A DNA stretch of 64,000 bases, taken from contig NZ_JBHUML010000002.1 of NCBI RefSeq assembly GCF_042684865.1, positions 1,302,001 through 1,366,000 of the forward strand. Direction: 5' to 3'. Positions 17,125 to 26,336 of this stretch are shown one piece after another. Origin of the DNA: Salibacterium lacus. GTDB taxonomy: Bacteria > Bacillota > Bacilli > Bacillales > Marinococcaceae. The notes under the pieces were generated by a model. The model was given only the letters and a program-made list of their open reading frames with translations. It was not told where the DNA came from and searched no databases. The translations under genes and the position numbers were made by a program. Position 1 is the stretch's first letter, and each line of letters begins with the position of its first letter.

Positions 17125-18642
17125 ATGTCAAAACACCCGGAGGAGATTTCTGCTCCCCGAAAGATTTTATTCCGTATACTGGATGGGATTGAGTGGCTCG
17201 GAAACAAACTTCCTTCCCCTCTATTACTATTTGCTGTATTAGCACTCATAGTTGTTGTCATTTCCGGAATTTTTTCAGGGGTCTCCGTTACGAATCCTAC
17301 AACATCCGAGGTTGTAGAAGTGAAAAACCTCTTCAGCGCCAGCGGGCTGGAGTACATATTCAGCAGTGCTGTCGATAATTTCATTGGTTTCGCTCCACTC
17401 GGGGCTGTCCTGGTTACGATGCTTGGTATCGGCCTGGCTGAACAAACCGGACTGGTTCATTCTTCATTAAGAGGCATTGTTTTCAGCGTCCCGAACCGTC
17501 TGTTAACAGCAGCTCTTGTATTTGCAGGTGTCATGTCCAGTCTTGCTGTCAATGCTGGATATGTTGTACTTCCCCCTTTAGGAGCTGTATTGTTCTTAGG
17601 TTTGGGGCGGCATCCTCTGGCCGGCCTGGCCGCAGCATTTGCCGGCGTATCGGGCGGATTCGGCGCGAATTTAGCACTCACATCTACAGATGCCATTCTT
17701 CAGGAACTTACAGCTGAAGCAGCTCGTACGATTGACCCCGCGTATGCTGAGACGATAACAGTGACGATGAACTACTTCTTCGCTGCGGCATCGGTGTTAT
17801 TAATTACATTTATCGGTACGATTGTCACAGACAAAATCGTGGAACCCCGTCTTGGAAAATACAGCGGCGGGGAGCAGGAGGATCTGGAAAAGCTGACATC
17901 CCGCGAGAAACGCGGCATGCGTTTTGCCGGTATCGGCTTCATCGTGACATTTGCCATTATGCTTTACCTGTCACTTGGACCCCTTCGAGGAGACGGGGCG
18001 TACATAGACTCTCCGTTTTTCAACGCTCTCGTGTTTGTGATTTTTATCTTATTCTTTGTCCCGGGGCTTATATACGGCATTGTATCTAAAGAAATACAAA
18101 ATGATAAGGACCTGACAACGTTACTCGGGAAAACGATGGCGAGCATGAGCGGCTACATTGCATTAGCCTTCACAGCCGGACAGTTCATCGCTTACTTTCG
18201 TGAAACGAATCTGGGGACTGTTATTGCGTTCAACGGAGCCGAATTTTTACAGAACACCGGATTCGATGGCATCGACTTGATCCTCACCTTCATGGGGATT
18301 ACGATGCTCGTCAACTTCTTCATCGGAAGCTCCTCAGCAAAATGGACGATTCTGGCGCCGGTCTTTGTTCCGATTATGATGCAGCTTAACTATTCACCGG
18401 AATTCACGACATTGTTGTACAGGATCTCTGATTCCGTCACAAATATGATTACGCCATTGCTTTTGTACTTCCCTGTTATTATTGCATTTGCACAGCGTTA
18501 CGATAAAAAAGTCGGCATCGGTACATTGATTGCGATGATGATCCCTTATTCTATTGCCTTTCTTTTAGGATGGCTTGTCCTTCTTTTAATCTGGGTACTG
18601 CTGGGAATCCCGGTTGGACCCGGCGCACCTATTTACTTTTAG
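17125..18642 (+). CDS. AbgT family transporter
   Basis: 505 residues with about 11-13 membrane segments. AbgT-family traits include the N-terminal GIEWLGNKLPSPLLLFAVLALIVVV, SLAVNAGYVVLPPLGAVLFLGLGRHPLAGLAAAFAGVSGGFGANL, and the late NFFIGSSSAKWTILAPVFVPIMM and RISDSVTNMITPLLLYFPV. Characterised members import p-aminobenzoyl-glutamate or export sulfonamides; which applies here is unknown. GGGAGG precedes the ATG. It is a single-gene unit inserted between rpsD and tyrS, where B. subtilis has none. Confidence 0.9.
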   Translation: MSKHPEEISAPRKILFRILDGIEWLGNKLPSPLLLFAVLALIVVVISGIFSGVSVTNPTTSEVVEVKNLFSASGLEYIFSSAVDNFIGFAPLGAVLVTMLGIGLAEQTGLVHSSLRGIVFSVPNRLLTAALVFAGVMSSLAVNAGYVVLPPLGAVLFLGLGRHPLAGLAAAFAGVSGGFGANLALTSTDAILQELTAEAARTIDPAYAETITVTMNYFFAAASVLLITFIGTIVTDKIVEPRLGKYSGGEQEDLEKLTSREKRGMRFAGIGFIVTFAIMLYLSLGPLRGDGAYIDSPFFNALVFVIFILFFVPGLIYGIVSKEIQNDKDLTTLLGKTMASMSGYIALAFTAGQFIAYFRETNLGTVIAFNGAEFLQNTGFDGIDLILTFMGITMLVNFFIGSSSAKWTILAPVFVPIMMQLNYSPEFTTLLYRISDSVTNMITPLLLYFPVIIAFAQRYDKKVGIGTLIAMMIPYSIAFLLGWLVLLLIWVLLGIPVGPGAPIYF

Positions 18643-18706
18643 TAGTCACACCTCAGGGATTATTCCGGTCCCTTTTATTTCAGCGGAACCGTTCCGGAAC
18701 CTGAAA

Positions 18707-18740
18707 ACGAAGCTGCCCCCATTCGAGGAGGCAGCTTCGT
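18707..18740. terminator. Bidirectional terminator between the AbgT gene and tyrS
   Basis: Stem ACGAAGCTGCC (18707-18717) with GGCAGCTTCGT (18730-18740). The flanks are T-rich on the plus side and A-rich on the minus side. Confidence 0.8.
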
Positions 18741-18744
18741 TTAT

Positions 18745-20022
18745 TTATGCAAATTGAATAAGGAAGTACTTTTTCTTACCACGGCGGATAACGGTGAAGG
18801 CCTTGTCAATTTTATCCTGTTCTCCAACCACCTTGTCCAGATCCTGGCAGCGGTCGCCATTAATGTATACCGCTCCGTTTGAGATGTCTTCCCGCGCCTG
18901 TCTTTTCGAGGAAGCAATACCTGCTTCAATAAGCAGATCGATTAGTCCGATTTCGTCTTTTTCGACGACATGGCCCGGCACATCCTTGAAGCCCTCCTCT
19001 ACTTCCCGGGCGCTCAATTGCTTCACGTCCCCGTTTCTGCCAAACAATGCCTCTGTGATGTTCTGTGCCTGCCGCAGCGCTTTTTCCCCGTGTACAAACG
19101 TTGTTACTTCTTCGGCAAGACGGCGCTGGGCGGCCCGCTCTCCCGGCCGGTTCTCAAGTTCCTGCTCATAAAACGCAATCTCCTGTTCAGAAAGAAACGT
19201 GAAGTAGTGGAGAAACTTCACCACATCCCGGTCGTCGGTATTAATCAGGAATTGGTAGAACTCGTACGGCGATGTTTTTTCCGGATCCAGCCAGATAGCC
19301 CCGCCTTCTGATTTGCCGAATTTCTCGCCATCGGCTTTCGTGACGAGAGGGATGGTAAAGCCATATGCCTCCGGCTGTTCACCGTCCTCGCCGCCTTTTA
19401 TCCGGCGGATGAGCTCAAGCCCGGCCGTGATGTTGCCCCATTGATCACTGCCGCCGATCTGCAGCTGACAGTGTTTTTCTTCGTGCAGATGATAAAAATC
19501 AAGCGACTGGAGAATCTGATAACTGAATTCTGTGAACGAAATCCCCGACTGAATCCTCGAATCCACTGATTCTTTCGACAGCATATAATTCAGGCTGAAA
19601 TGCTTGCCGACATCCCGTAAAAAAGAAGTAACCGACATCTGCCCGATCCAGTCATAGTTATTCACGACTTCCGCTTTTCTGCCGCCTTCAAAATCCAGGT
19701 ATTTCTGGAGCTGACTTTTAATCCGGTCGGTGTACATGTTCACGACTTCTTCTTCGTTCAACGTCCGTTCTGCTTTCTTGCCGCTTGGATCACCAATCAG
19801 GCCTGTGGCTCCCCCAACAAGCGCAAGCGGTTGATGACCGGCAAGCTGGAACCGGCGCAGCGTAATAATCGTCAGCAGGTGGCCGACGTGAAGGCTGTCC
19901 CCGGTCGGATCAAACCCGCAGTAAAGGGTCACCTGTTTATCGCACAGCAGCTTCTGCAGCCCCTGTTCATCCGTGACCTGATTAACTAATCCTCTGTTTT
20001 GTAAGTCCTGAAAAATATCCAT
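18745..20022 (-). CDS. tyrS: Tyrosyl-tRNA synthetase
   Basis: 425 residues, TyrRS of the bacterial TyrS type. The HIGH-type motif is HVGH at 45-48 in GFDPTGDSLHVGHLL, and the KMSKS-type motif is KFGKSEGG. The C-terminal S4-like domain (SSKRQAREDISNGAVYINGDR) binds the tRNA. The ATG at 20022 has AAGGAG about 9 nt upstream and matches the family N-terminus; a GTG at 20040 is less likely. A tyrosine T-box leader precedes it. Confidence 0.97.
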   Translation of the reverse strand: MDIFQDLQNRGLVNQVTDEQGLQKLLCDKQVTLYCGFDPTGDSLHVGHLLTIITLRRFQLAGHQPLALVGGATGLIGDPSGKKAERTLNEEEVVNMYTDRIKSQLQKYLDFEGGRKAEVVNNYDWIGQMSVTSFLRDVGKHFSLNYMLSKESVDSRIQSGISFTEFSYQILQSLDFYHLHEEKHCQLQIGGSDQWGNITAGLELIRRIKGGEDGEQPEAYGFTIPLVTKADGEKFGKSEGGAIWLDPEKTSPYEFYQFLINTDDRDVVKFLHYFTFLSEQEIAFYEQELENRPGERAAQRRLAEEVTTFVHGEKALRQAQNITEALFGRNGDVKQLSAREVEEGFKDVPGHVVEKDEIGLIDLLIEAGIASSKRQAREDISNGAVYINGDRCQDLDKVVGEQDKIDKAFTVIRRGKKKYFLIQFA

Positions 20023-20054
20023 CTCTCTTTTCTCCTTCACTTCAGATTTTAAAA

Positions 20055-20300
20055 AAAACGCCCCTCCCGTACTGTACGGAAGGGACGATTGTTATCGCGG
20101 TACCACCCTTGTTGAAAGCAGATGCTTTCCACTCGGATCCTATAACGGGAATTCCCCGTTCCATTCAACATGGAATCAGCTCCAGCACGTAATTCACTCG
20201 ATTCTGTGTCCCGGCTTTCAGCAGCCGCCGGCTCTCTGTATACAGGGAGAATAAAGTTACTTCATACCTTCAACGCCTGTCATATAATATATTGACTATT
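20055..20300 (-). ncRNA. T-box leader of tyrS (tyrosine specific)
   Basis: On the minus strand the T-box sequence AGGGTGGTACCGCG occupies 20109-20096, followed by a terminator (20059-20087 plus eight T). Upstream are the AGAGAGC and GCTGCTGAAAGCC elements of Stem I and a specifier region GAATTACGTGC, in which UAC (20191-20189) is a tyrosine codon. Uncharged tRNA-Tyr should stabilise antitermination and raise tyrS expression. A TTGACA at 20333-20328 may be the -35 box; the -10 box is weak. Confidence 0.92.
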
Positions 20301-20385
20301 CTTCTTTTACCATATCTTTTTTCCTATTGTCAACGCGAATTGATAAAAATCGCCATAATCCATAGGAAGCAATCCAAGCTTATGC

Positions 20386-20391
20386 TATAAT
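20386..20391 (+). promoter_or_regulatory. Extended -10 box of the PBP gene
   Basis: TATGCTATAAT, an extended -10 with consensus TATAAT at 20386-20391, about 30 nt before the start codon. The -35 region is poor. Confidence 0.6.
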
Positions 20392-20419
20392 ATCGTTGAT
20401 GTTTAGGAGGAATCATAAC

Positions 20420-23395
20420 ATGAAAAATTTTCTTGAAAAACTGAACGCACGCTTTGATTCCTGGAAAAACAAACCGTTGATCAAAGGGTTAAATATTACT
20501 TCCTACGTGTTCTGGAACTTATTACTTATCGCATTTGTAGTATTTATTGCCCTCGGTCTTTTTGCCGGTGGAGCGGGAGCCGGATATTTCATGTCTCTCG
20601 TGGAGGATCAGGAGGCGTACAGCAAAGCAGAATTTGAAAACCAGGTCTACAACTACGAAGAAATCAGCGGCATTTATTTTGATGAAGGGAACTTCCTGGG
20701 GGAAATTCCTGCAAGGCTGGAACGTAAAGAACGTCCTTTGGAAGAAATGTCCGATCATTTAGTTAATGCCGTTATATCAACAGAGGACGAATATTTCTAC
20801 GAGCATGAAGGAATTGTTCCGAAAGCACTGCTGCGTGCGGTCTATCAGGAAGTTTCCAATTCCAGTACCCAGACAGGCGGGAGTACGCTGACTCAGCAGG
20901 TAGTAAAAAATCAACTTCTAACCAATGAAGTCTCCTTTGAGAGAAAGGCAAAAGAAATTGCGCTCGCGCTCCGAATGGAAAATTATTTTGAGAAAGATTC
21001 TATTCTGGAAGCCTACTTAAATATTGTACCGTTTGGCCGCAATGCGGATGGAAGAAACATTGCCGGAGCGCAGTCCGCGGCTGAAGGTATCTTCGGGGTG
21101 GATGTGTCAGAACTGAATCCGGCCCAGGCTGCTTTTATTGCCGGTCTTCCCCAGAACCCGTACATTTATACACCGTTTGCCCAGGGCGGTGAGGTAAAAA
21201 GTGATATGGAAGAGGGGCTGGCACGGATGGAACGTGTGCTCGGGAACATGCGGGATAATGAATTTATTACCGAAGAAGAATACCAGGCCGCGCTCGATTA
21301 TGACATAAAGGCAAACCTGGCAGAACCGCAGGGGAGTATTGTGGAAAATTATCCCTATTTGACATACGAAACCCAGCGCAGAGCTTCGCGAATCATCCGC
21401 GAAGACTTGATAAATAAAGCCGGCGAGGACCTTGATTCCATGAGCAGCGAAGAACGCCGGGAAACCATCAACCAATACCAGGGCCAGGCGGAAAATGAAC
21501 TTGCGCTCGGCGGTTACAACGTGCATATTACCGTCAAAAAGAATATTTATGACGCTATGCAGGACGCAGCTGCCAATTCCCAGTGGTACGGTCCGGACCG
21601 GCAGGTAGAGGGCAGTGTTGAACAGGAACAGGTCGGCGCCATGATGATCGATAACCAAAACGGCGCGATTCTAAGTTTTGTCGGGGGCCGTAATTTTGAT
21701 CAGAATAATTTAAATCACGCCACTCAGTCCTACCGGCAGAACGGTTCGACGATTAAGCCGCTTCTTGACTACGCGCCGGCGATGGAGCAGGGCGTCGTCC
21801 AGCCGGGTACCATTCTGCCTGACGTTCCCGGTGATTACGAAAATGGGGACGGCAGCTACAAAAACTACGGAGACAGTTATCAGGGATTTGTAAGCGTCCG
21901 TGAAGGACTGGTGGAATCACGAAACTCTCCGGCTGTCCGCACATTTGAGAGAATGGAGAAAGAAACAGCCAGACAGGCGCTGCTGGACTTAGGTTTTGAC
22001 AATATCGGACCGAATGAACCCTATCCTTCCGCAGCAATAGGCGGGCTGACGAACGGAACAACGGTGGAAACAAACACGAATGCATTCGCCGCTTTCGGCA
22101 ATAACGGGGAATATAACGATTCCTACATGATACAGCGGATCGAAACGAAAGATGGAGAAACCATTTATGAACATCAAACAGAAAGCAGCGACGTATTCTC
22201 CCCGCAGACAACATTTTTAACCATTGATATTCTGCGCGATGTACTCGAATCCGGAGGAACAGCATCCAGCCTCCCGGGCATGATGAATTTCGGCGGAGAC
22301 TGGGCCGGAAAAACCGGCACAACCGATGATACCCACGATTCCTGGTTTGTCGGGTTCAATCCAAATGTTACGTTCGGAATCTGGATCGGCTATGACACCC
22401 CGCAGGAAGTCTCCAACTACTATAAAGGCTTGGGTTACGGGGCGCGTACCCAGCAAATCTGGTCCGATTATATGAACGCAGCCTATGAAGCGGAGCAGGA
22501 AAGCGAAGAGTCCGTCTTTGGACTGGATGACCGCTTTCAGCAGCCGGACGGTATCGTCAGACAGACCATCTGCGGCATCTCCGGAAAACTTCCAAGTTCA
22601 GAATGTGCAGATGCCGGATTTACAACGACCGATTATTTCAATGAACAGTATGTACCGACGGAAACGGATGACAGTCTGGAAAGAGAATCGTTTGTGACCA
22701 TTAACGGTGCCCGGTATCAGGCCTATGACTCCACCCCTTCCGAATTTACGAGAAGTGGTGTATCCGTCAATGAGGACTTATTTGACGTAGAGAATGTGTC
22801 GGAGTATCTGCCTGATGAATGGCAGAATGTCGCTCCCGACCGGCAGGCCCCGGATAACGGGAGAACTCCTTCCCCTGTTGCCAATGTATCGTTCAGCGGA
22901 AGCAGTGTGACGTGGTCCTCTCACCGTGACGGTGACATTGTCGGTTACCGGGTGTACCGCACAAATGGAGCACGTGTGGCAAGCATACGTGCCGACGGAA
23001 CCACATCATTCAATGCCGGTTCAGGATCATACTTTGTCACTGCCGTTGATTCACAGGGACGCGAATCAGGCCAGTCGGCAACGGCCCGCCGCTACATCAG
23101 TACGAATGATGGCGGTGAAGAGAATGAGGATGATGGCACTGCAACAGAGGACAGCAGCGGCACAAATGAAGAAGACAATACGGATAATGATTCTTCCGGC
23201 AGCAGCTCCCAGGATCAAAATGAGAGTGATGAAACAGAGAATAGTTCGGATAACAATAATGGACAGAATGAGAACAATGGGGAAAATAACAATAACAGTT
23301 CCCCGGAAAGCTCAGACCAGGAAAATGGAAATGACACTTCTTCAGGATCAGCAGATAATGATGCATCCGGAAACGACACAGAAGATGATATGTAA
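20420..23395 (+). CDS. Class A penicillin-binding protein with C-terminal FN3-like domain and acidic tail
   Basis: 991 residues, bifunctional. Cytoplasmic start and one membrane segment (about 30-58), then a GT51 glycosyltransferase with TEDEYFYEHEG at 121-131 and GGSTLTQQVVKN, then a transpeptidase with STIK at 443-446, SRN at 500-502 and KTG at 631-633. A fibronectin-III-like domain (about 810-900) and roughly 90 residues of Asp/Glu/Ser/Asn/Gly low complexity follow. It polymerises and crosslinks peptidoglycan outside the membrane. AGGAGG lies 9 nt before the ATG at 20420. It is the PonA/PBP1 type, inserted between tyrS and acsA. Confidence 0.93.
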   Translation: MKNFLEKLNARFDSWKNKPLIKGLNITSYVFWNLLLIAFVVFIALGLFAGGAGAGYFMSLVEDQEAYSKAEFENQVYNYEEISGIYFDEGNFLGEIPARLERKERPLEEMSDHLVNAVISTEDEYFYEHEGIVPKALLRAVYQEVSNSSTQTGGSTLTQQVVKNQLLTNEVSFERKAKEIALALRMENYFEKDSILEAYLNIVPFGRNADGRNIAGAQSAAEGIFGVDVSELNPAQAAFIAGLPQNPYIYTPFAQGGEVKSDMEEGLARMERVLGNMRDNEFITEEEYQAALDYDIKANLAEPQGSIVENYPYLTYETQRRASRIIREDLINKAGEDLDSMSSEERRETINQYQGQAENELALGGYNVHITVKKNIYDAMQDAAANSQWYGPDRQVEGSVEQEQVGAMMIDNQNGAILSFVGGRNFDQNNLNHATQSYRQNGSTIKPLLDYAPAMEQGVVQPGTILPDVPGDYENGDGSYKNYGDSYQGFVSVREGLVESRNSPAVRTFERMEKETARQALLDLGFDNIGPNEPYPSAAIGGLTNGTTVETNTNAFAAFGNNGEYNDSYMIQRIETKDGETIYEHQTESSDVFSPQTTFLTIDILRDVLESGGTASSLPGMMNFGGDWAGKTGTTDDTHDSWFVGFNPNVTFGIWIGYDTPQEVSNYYKGLGYGARTQQIWSDYMNAAYEAEQESEESVFGLDDRFQQPDGIVRQTICGISGKLPSSECADAGFTTTDYFNEQYVPTETDDSLERESFVTINGARYQAYDSTPSEFTRSGVSVNEDLFDVENVSEYLPDEWQNVAPDRQAPDNGRTPSPVANVSFSGSSVTWSSHRDGDIVGYRVYRTNGARVASIRADGTTSFNAGSGSYFVTAVDSQGRESGQSATARRYISTNDGGEENEDDGTATEDSSGTNEEDNTDNDSSGSSSQDQNESDETENSSDNNNGQNENNGENNNNSSPESSDQENGNDTSSGSADNDASGNDTEDDM

Positions 23396-23415
23396 CGGTC
23401 TTTTGAAAGCTTAAA

Positions 23416-23508
23416 GAGTCTGGGACTAACCTTTTAAAAGATAGAAAAATACCGAACGATTTAAAAAAATCGTTCGGTATTTTTCGTTGCTGATACGAGC
23501 CGCTGCGC
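23416..23508. repeat. 93-nt intergenic repeat with terminator, copy B
   Basis: Same length as 13960-14052 and aligned without gaps, about 77 of 93 identical. The hairpin arms ACCGAACGATTT and AAATCGTTCGGT are flanked by A and T runs; it ends the PBP gene. The left end, GAGTCTGGGACTAA, resembles short intergenic repeats I associate with many Firmicute genomes. Confidence 0.85.
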
Positions 23509-23534
23509 GGTCCGGTACCTGATCTGAATATACA

Positions 23535-23570
23535 AAAACCCGAACGATGATGACAATCGTCCGGGTATTT
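23535..23570 (-). terminator. acsA terminator
   Basis: Stem with arms AAAACCCGAACGAT and ATCGTCCGGGTATTT. It shares the CCGAACGAT core with the neighbouring repeat, but the hairpin is otherwise different. It faces acsA, which ends at 23620. Confidence 0.8.
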
Positions 23571-23619
23571 TAAACTCTCTATCTGATTGTTTCAGCTGCT
23601 TTTACGTCCTTGATTTGAG

Positions 23620-25338
23620 TTAATCATCCATCGTGGATAAGTCGCCTGTCGGCAGATTAAGCTCCCAGGCTTTCAGGACACGGCGCATGATTTTGCCGCT
23701 TCGTGTCTTCGGCAGTTTATCACGGAATTCCAGCTCACGCGGTGCTGCATGGGCGGAAAGTTCTTTTTTGACAAACTGCTGAATCTCTTCTTTTAACTTA
23801 TCTGATGCTTTTTCACCCTCAAGCAGTGCTACAAAAGCTTTGATGATTTCTCCGCGGACCGGATCTGGTTTTCCAATAACACCTGCTTCTGCTACAGATG
23901 GATGTTCGAGCAGTTTGCTTTCCACTTCAAACGGACCGACTCTTTCTCCCGCTGTCAAAATGACGTCGTCCACTCTGCCCTGGAACCAGAAATATCCGTC
24001 TTCATCCATATAGGCGGAATCACCGGAAACATACCAGTCGTTCAGTTCAAAATAGCTGTTATATTTCTCCGGACGATTCCATATCGATCTCATCATGGAA
24101 GGCCAGCCCTTTGCAATCGCTAAGTTCCCCATCCGGTTCGGAGGAAGTTCGTTACCTTGATCATCCACAATCGCCGCTTTTATGCCGGGAAGCGGACGAC
24201 CCATCGATCCTGCTTTAATCGTCATGGACGGAAGGTTGGTGACCATAATCGCCCCGGTCTCGGTCATCCACCACGTATCATGGATACGCAGGTTAAAGAC
24301 TTTTTCTCCCCACATAACCACTTCCGGATTTAACGGCTCGCCCACACTCAGAATGTGACGCAGGCTGGAAAGGTCATAATTTTTGACGATTTCATCGCCC
24401 GCGCTCATCAGCATCCTAAAGGCCGTCGGCGCGCTGTACCAAACCGTGACATTGTAGCGTTCCAGTGTTCCATACCACTCTTCCGGACTGAAACGCCCGC
24501 CCCGCACAACGTTGGTCGTTCCGGTGAGCCACGGGGCAAAAATACCGTAAGATGTGCCGGTGACCCAGCCTGGGTCTGCTGTACACCAGTATACGTCTCC
24601 TTCCTGGAGGTCAAGAACCCATTTTGCTGTCTGGTAATGCTGAATCATTGCGTTATGAACGTGCAGCACACCTTTGGGCTTGCCGGTGGAACCTGAAGTA
24701 TAATGAAGAATCAGGCCGTCTTCCCGGTCGACCCACTCTACATCAAATGCATCAGACGCATTTTCAAGGCGTGTCTTGAAGTTATAATACGGGCCTTCTT
24801 CTTTCACATCCTCTCCCTGGATGAATACCGTATCAAGATTCGGAAGATCATCCACCGGAACACGTTCAAAAAGCCGCGGCGTCGTAACAATGCACTTCGC
24901 TTCACTGTCTTCCAGGCGGTCCCGGACCGCTCCTTCCATAAATGCTTCAAACAGCGGACCAACAATCGCTCCGATTTTAATGGCACCAAAAACGGCAAAA
25001 TACAATTCCGGGGAACGGGGCATAAAAATAAATACTCTGTCCCCTTTTTGTATTCCTGCGTCCCGCAGCACATTGGCGGCTTTGTTTGTCCAGTGTTTCA
25101 TCTCTTCAAAGGTGTATTGTTCATCCCTGCCTGCATCGCTGTAATACAGAGCTATCTGATCTTTCTTTTCAGAGGAATCTGCAAAGCGGTCAATGGCTTC
25201 ATGAGCAAGGTTTACTTTCCCGGTTTCATACCAGCTGAATTCTTTTTCAACCTCACTCCAGTCAAATGTTTCAACGGTTTTATCATAATCTTTCAGGTTA
25301 TAGTTACCGTCAACAGCTGGAAGCGTTTGCACTTTCAT
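23620..25338 (-). CDS. acsA: Acetyl-CoA synthetase AcsA
   Basis: 572 residues, the B. subtilis AcsA length. Activates acetate to acetyl-CoA through acetyl-AMP. The adenylate-forming P-loop is YTSGSTGKPKGVLHVH, followed by WWMTETGAIMVTN and the hinge region YWFQGRVDDVILTAGERVGPFEVES (phrased here as seen near the C-terminal third). The catalytic lysine is K549 in KTRSGKIMRR, the residue acetylated by AcuA in B. subtilis. It is divergent from acuABC across a 269-nt control region. A SigA-type promoter and an inverted repeat lie upstream. Confidence 0.96.
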   Translation of the reverse strand: MKVQTLPAVDGNYNLKDYDKTVETFDWSEVEKEFSWYETGKVNLAHEAIDRFADSSEKKDQIALYYSDAGRDEQYTFEEMKHWTNKAANVLRDAGIQKGDRVFIFMPRSPELYFAVFGAIKIGAIVGPLFEAFMEGAVRDRLEDSEAKCIVTTPRLFERVPVDDLPNLDTVFIQGEDVKEEGPYYNFKTRLENASDAFDVEWVDREDGLILHYTSGSTGKPKGVLHVHNAMIQHYQTAKWVLDLQEGDVYWCTADPGWVTGTSYGIFAPWLTGTTNVVRGGRFSPEEWYGTLERYNVTVWYSAPTAFRMLMSAGDEIVKNYDLSSLRHILSVGEPLNPEVVMWGEKVFNLRIHDTWWMTETGAIMVTNLPSMTIKAGSMGRPLPGIKAAIVDDQGNELPPNRMGNLAIAKGWPSMMRSIWNRPEKYNSYFELNDWYVSGDSAYMDEDGYFWFQGRVDDVILTAGERVGPFEVESKLLEHPSVAEAGVIGKPDPVRGEIIKAFVALLEGEKASDKLKEEIQQFVKKELSAHAAPRELEFRDKLPKTRSGKIMRRVLKAWELNLPTGDLSTMDD

Positions 25339-25367
25339 TCAAATCTTCCCCTCTCTTTTTATGTATT

Positions 25368-25383
25368 TGTGTTCTAAAACACA
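25368..25383 (-). promoter_or_regulatory. Inverted repeat at the acsA transcription start
   Basis: Perfect palindrome TGTGTTCTAAAACACA (6-bp arms, 4-nt centre), touching the -10 box and covering the expected start site. Extended to TTGTG-N8-CACAT it resembles Rex or Fnr/CRP-type operators; it does not match a cre consensus. Confidence 0.5.
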
Positions 25384-25411
25384 TTATAATATATTGAAAC
25401 TGTTCCTTCAA
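25383..25411 (-). promoter_or_regulatory. acsA promoter, SigA type
   Basis: On the minus strand TTGAAG (25411-25406), a 17-nt spacer and TATAAT (25388-25383). Predicted start near 25376. Confidence 0.8.
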
Positions 25412-25607
25412 TTTTTATTACAAACCATCACCCTCCCAATATGCTACTGGATTCTGTTGATGTTATTCCACTTCGTGATTTATTTAAACTTCAAAATTTG
25501 TACATTTGGATTTTTATTTTGAGTATTCAAATTCTTTGTGCCTTCATCACTTTTCATCATGTATAATAGGTGGTAACAATTATTGTCTTTATAAAGGTGG
25601 TACTCGG

Positions 25608-26240
25608 ATGACCCATAAGAAGACGTATTTTTCTCAGGAACTGGAAGTGGACGGGCGTACGCTCCTTATGGAAGGGCCCCTTTCCGGCACCAGTATTCAT
25701 AATTATGATTTCCACGAAGGGCTTACGTCTTTTCGAAAACCTGAAGAACAGAAGAAAGCTTTAATAGGAATCGCCGACCTTCCGGAAGGACGTATTAACG
25801 CCGTAATAGACGAAGACACGATTATAGGGTATGTTACGTTTGTATACCCTGATCCGCTGGAACGCTGGGCGGAAGCAGAAATGGATAACCTTTTGGAACT
25901 GGGGGCCATTGAAATTGCGGAAGAATACCGGGGAGCGAAAGTAGGAACCCGGCTTCTGGAGTTTTCCATGCTGGATGATGCCATGGAAGATTATATTATT
26001 ATTTCAACAGAATATTACTGGCATTGGGACCTTAAAAACAGCGGTCTCTCCATTTGGGATTACAGAAAAGTAATGGAGCGGATGATGAATGCCGGAGGGT
26101 TAAAATGGATGGCAACGGATGATCCGGAGATATCCACCCACCCTGCCAATTGTCTGATGGTCCGAATTGGAAGCAGAGTAGGATATGGTGATATGGAAAC
26201 ATTCGACAATACCCGTTTTACCAACCGGTTCATGTTCTAG
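25608..26240 (+). CDS. acuA: Protein acetyltransferase AcuA
   Basis: 210 residues, GNAT family. The acetyl-CoA-binding segment reads EIAEEYRGAKVGTRLLEF. In B. subtilis AcuA acetylates the active-site lysine of AcsA and switches it off. It heads the acuABC operon, divergent from acsA, as in B. subtilis. AAAGGTGG precedes the ATG at 25608, and a TATAAT at 25562-25567 is the likely -10 box. The reading frame upstream of the ATG has no ribosome binding site. Confidence 0.95.
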   Translation: MTHKKTYFSQELEVDGRTLLMEGPLSGTSIHNYDFHEGLTSFRKPEEQKKALIGIADLPEGRINAVIDEDTIIGYVTFVYPDPLERWAEAEMDNLLELGAIEIAEEYRGAKVGTRLLEFSMLDDAMEDYIIISTEYYWHWDLKNSGLSIWDYRKVMERMMNAGGLKWMATDDPEISTHPANCLMVRIGSRVGYGDMETFDNTRFTNRFMF

Positions 26241-26336
26241 TCCGGACGGTCTCCCATTGTTTGATGTCCGGTGAAACACACCATCCGGACACCATTTTTC
26301 CATGCTGTGACTATTTAAGAAGATGAGGTGACCTGT

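Noticed and set aside
24703..25377. 224-codon plus-strand reading frame opposite acsA
   Set aside because: Shadow of acsA that ends in its promoter; no ribosome binding site.
25339..25607. cre site between acsA and acuA
   Set aside because: I searched for the CcpA consensus because B. subtilis has one; no match of acceptable quality is present in the gap.
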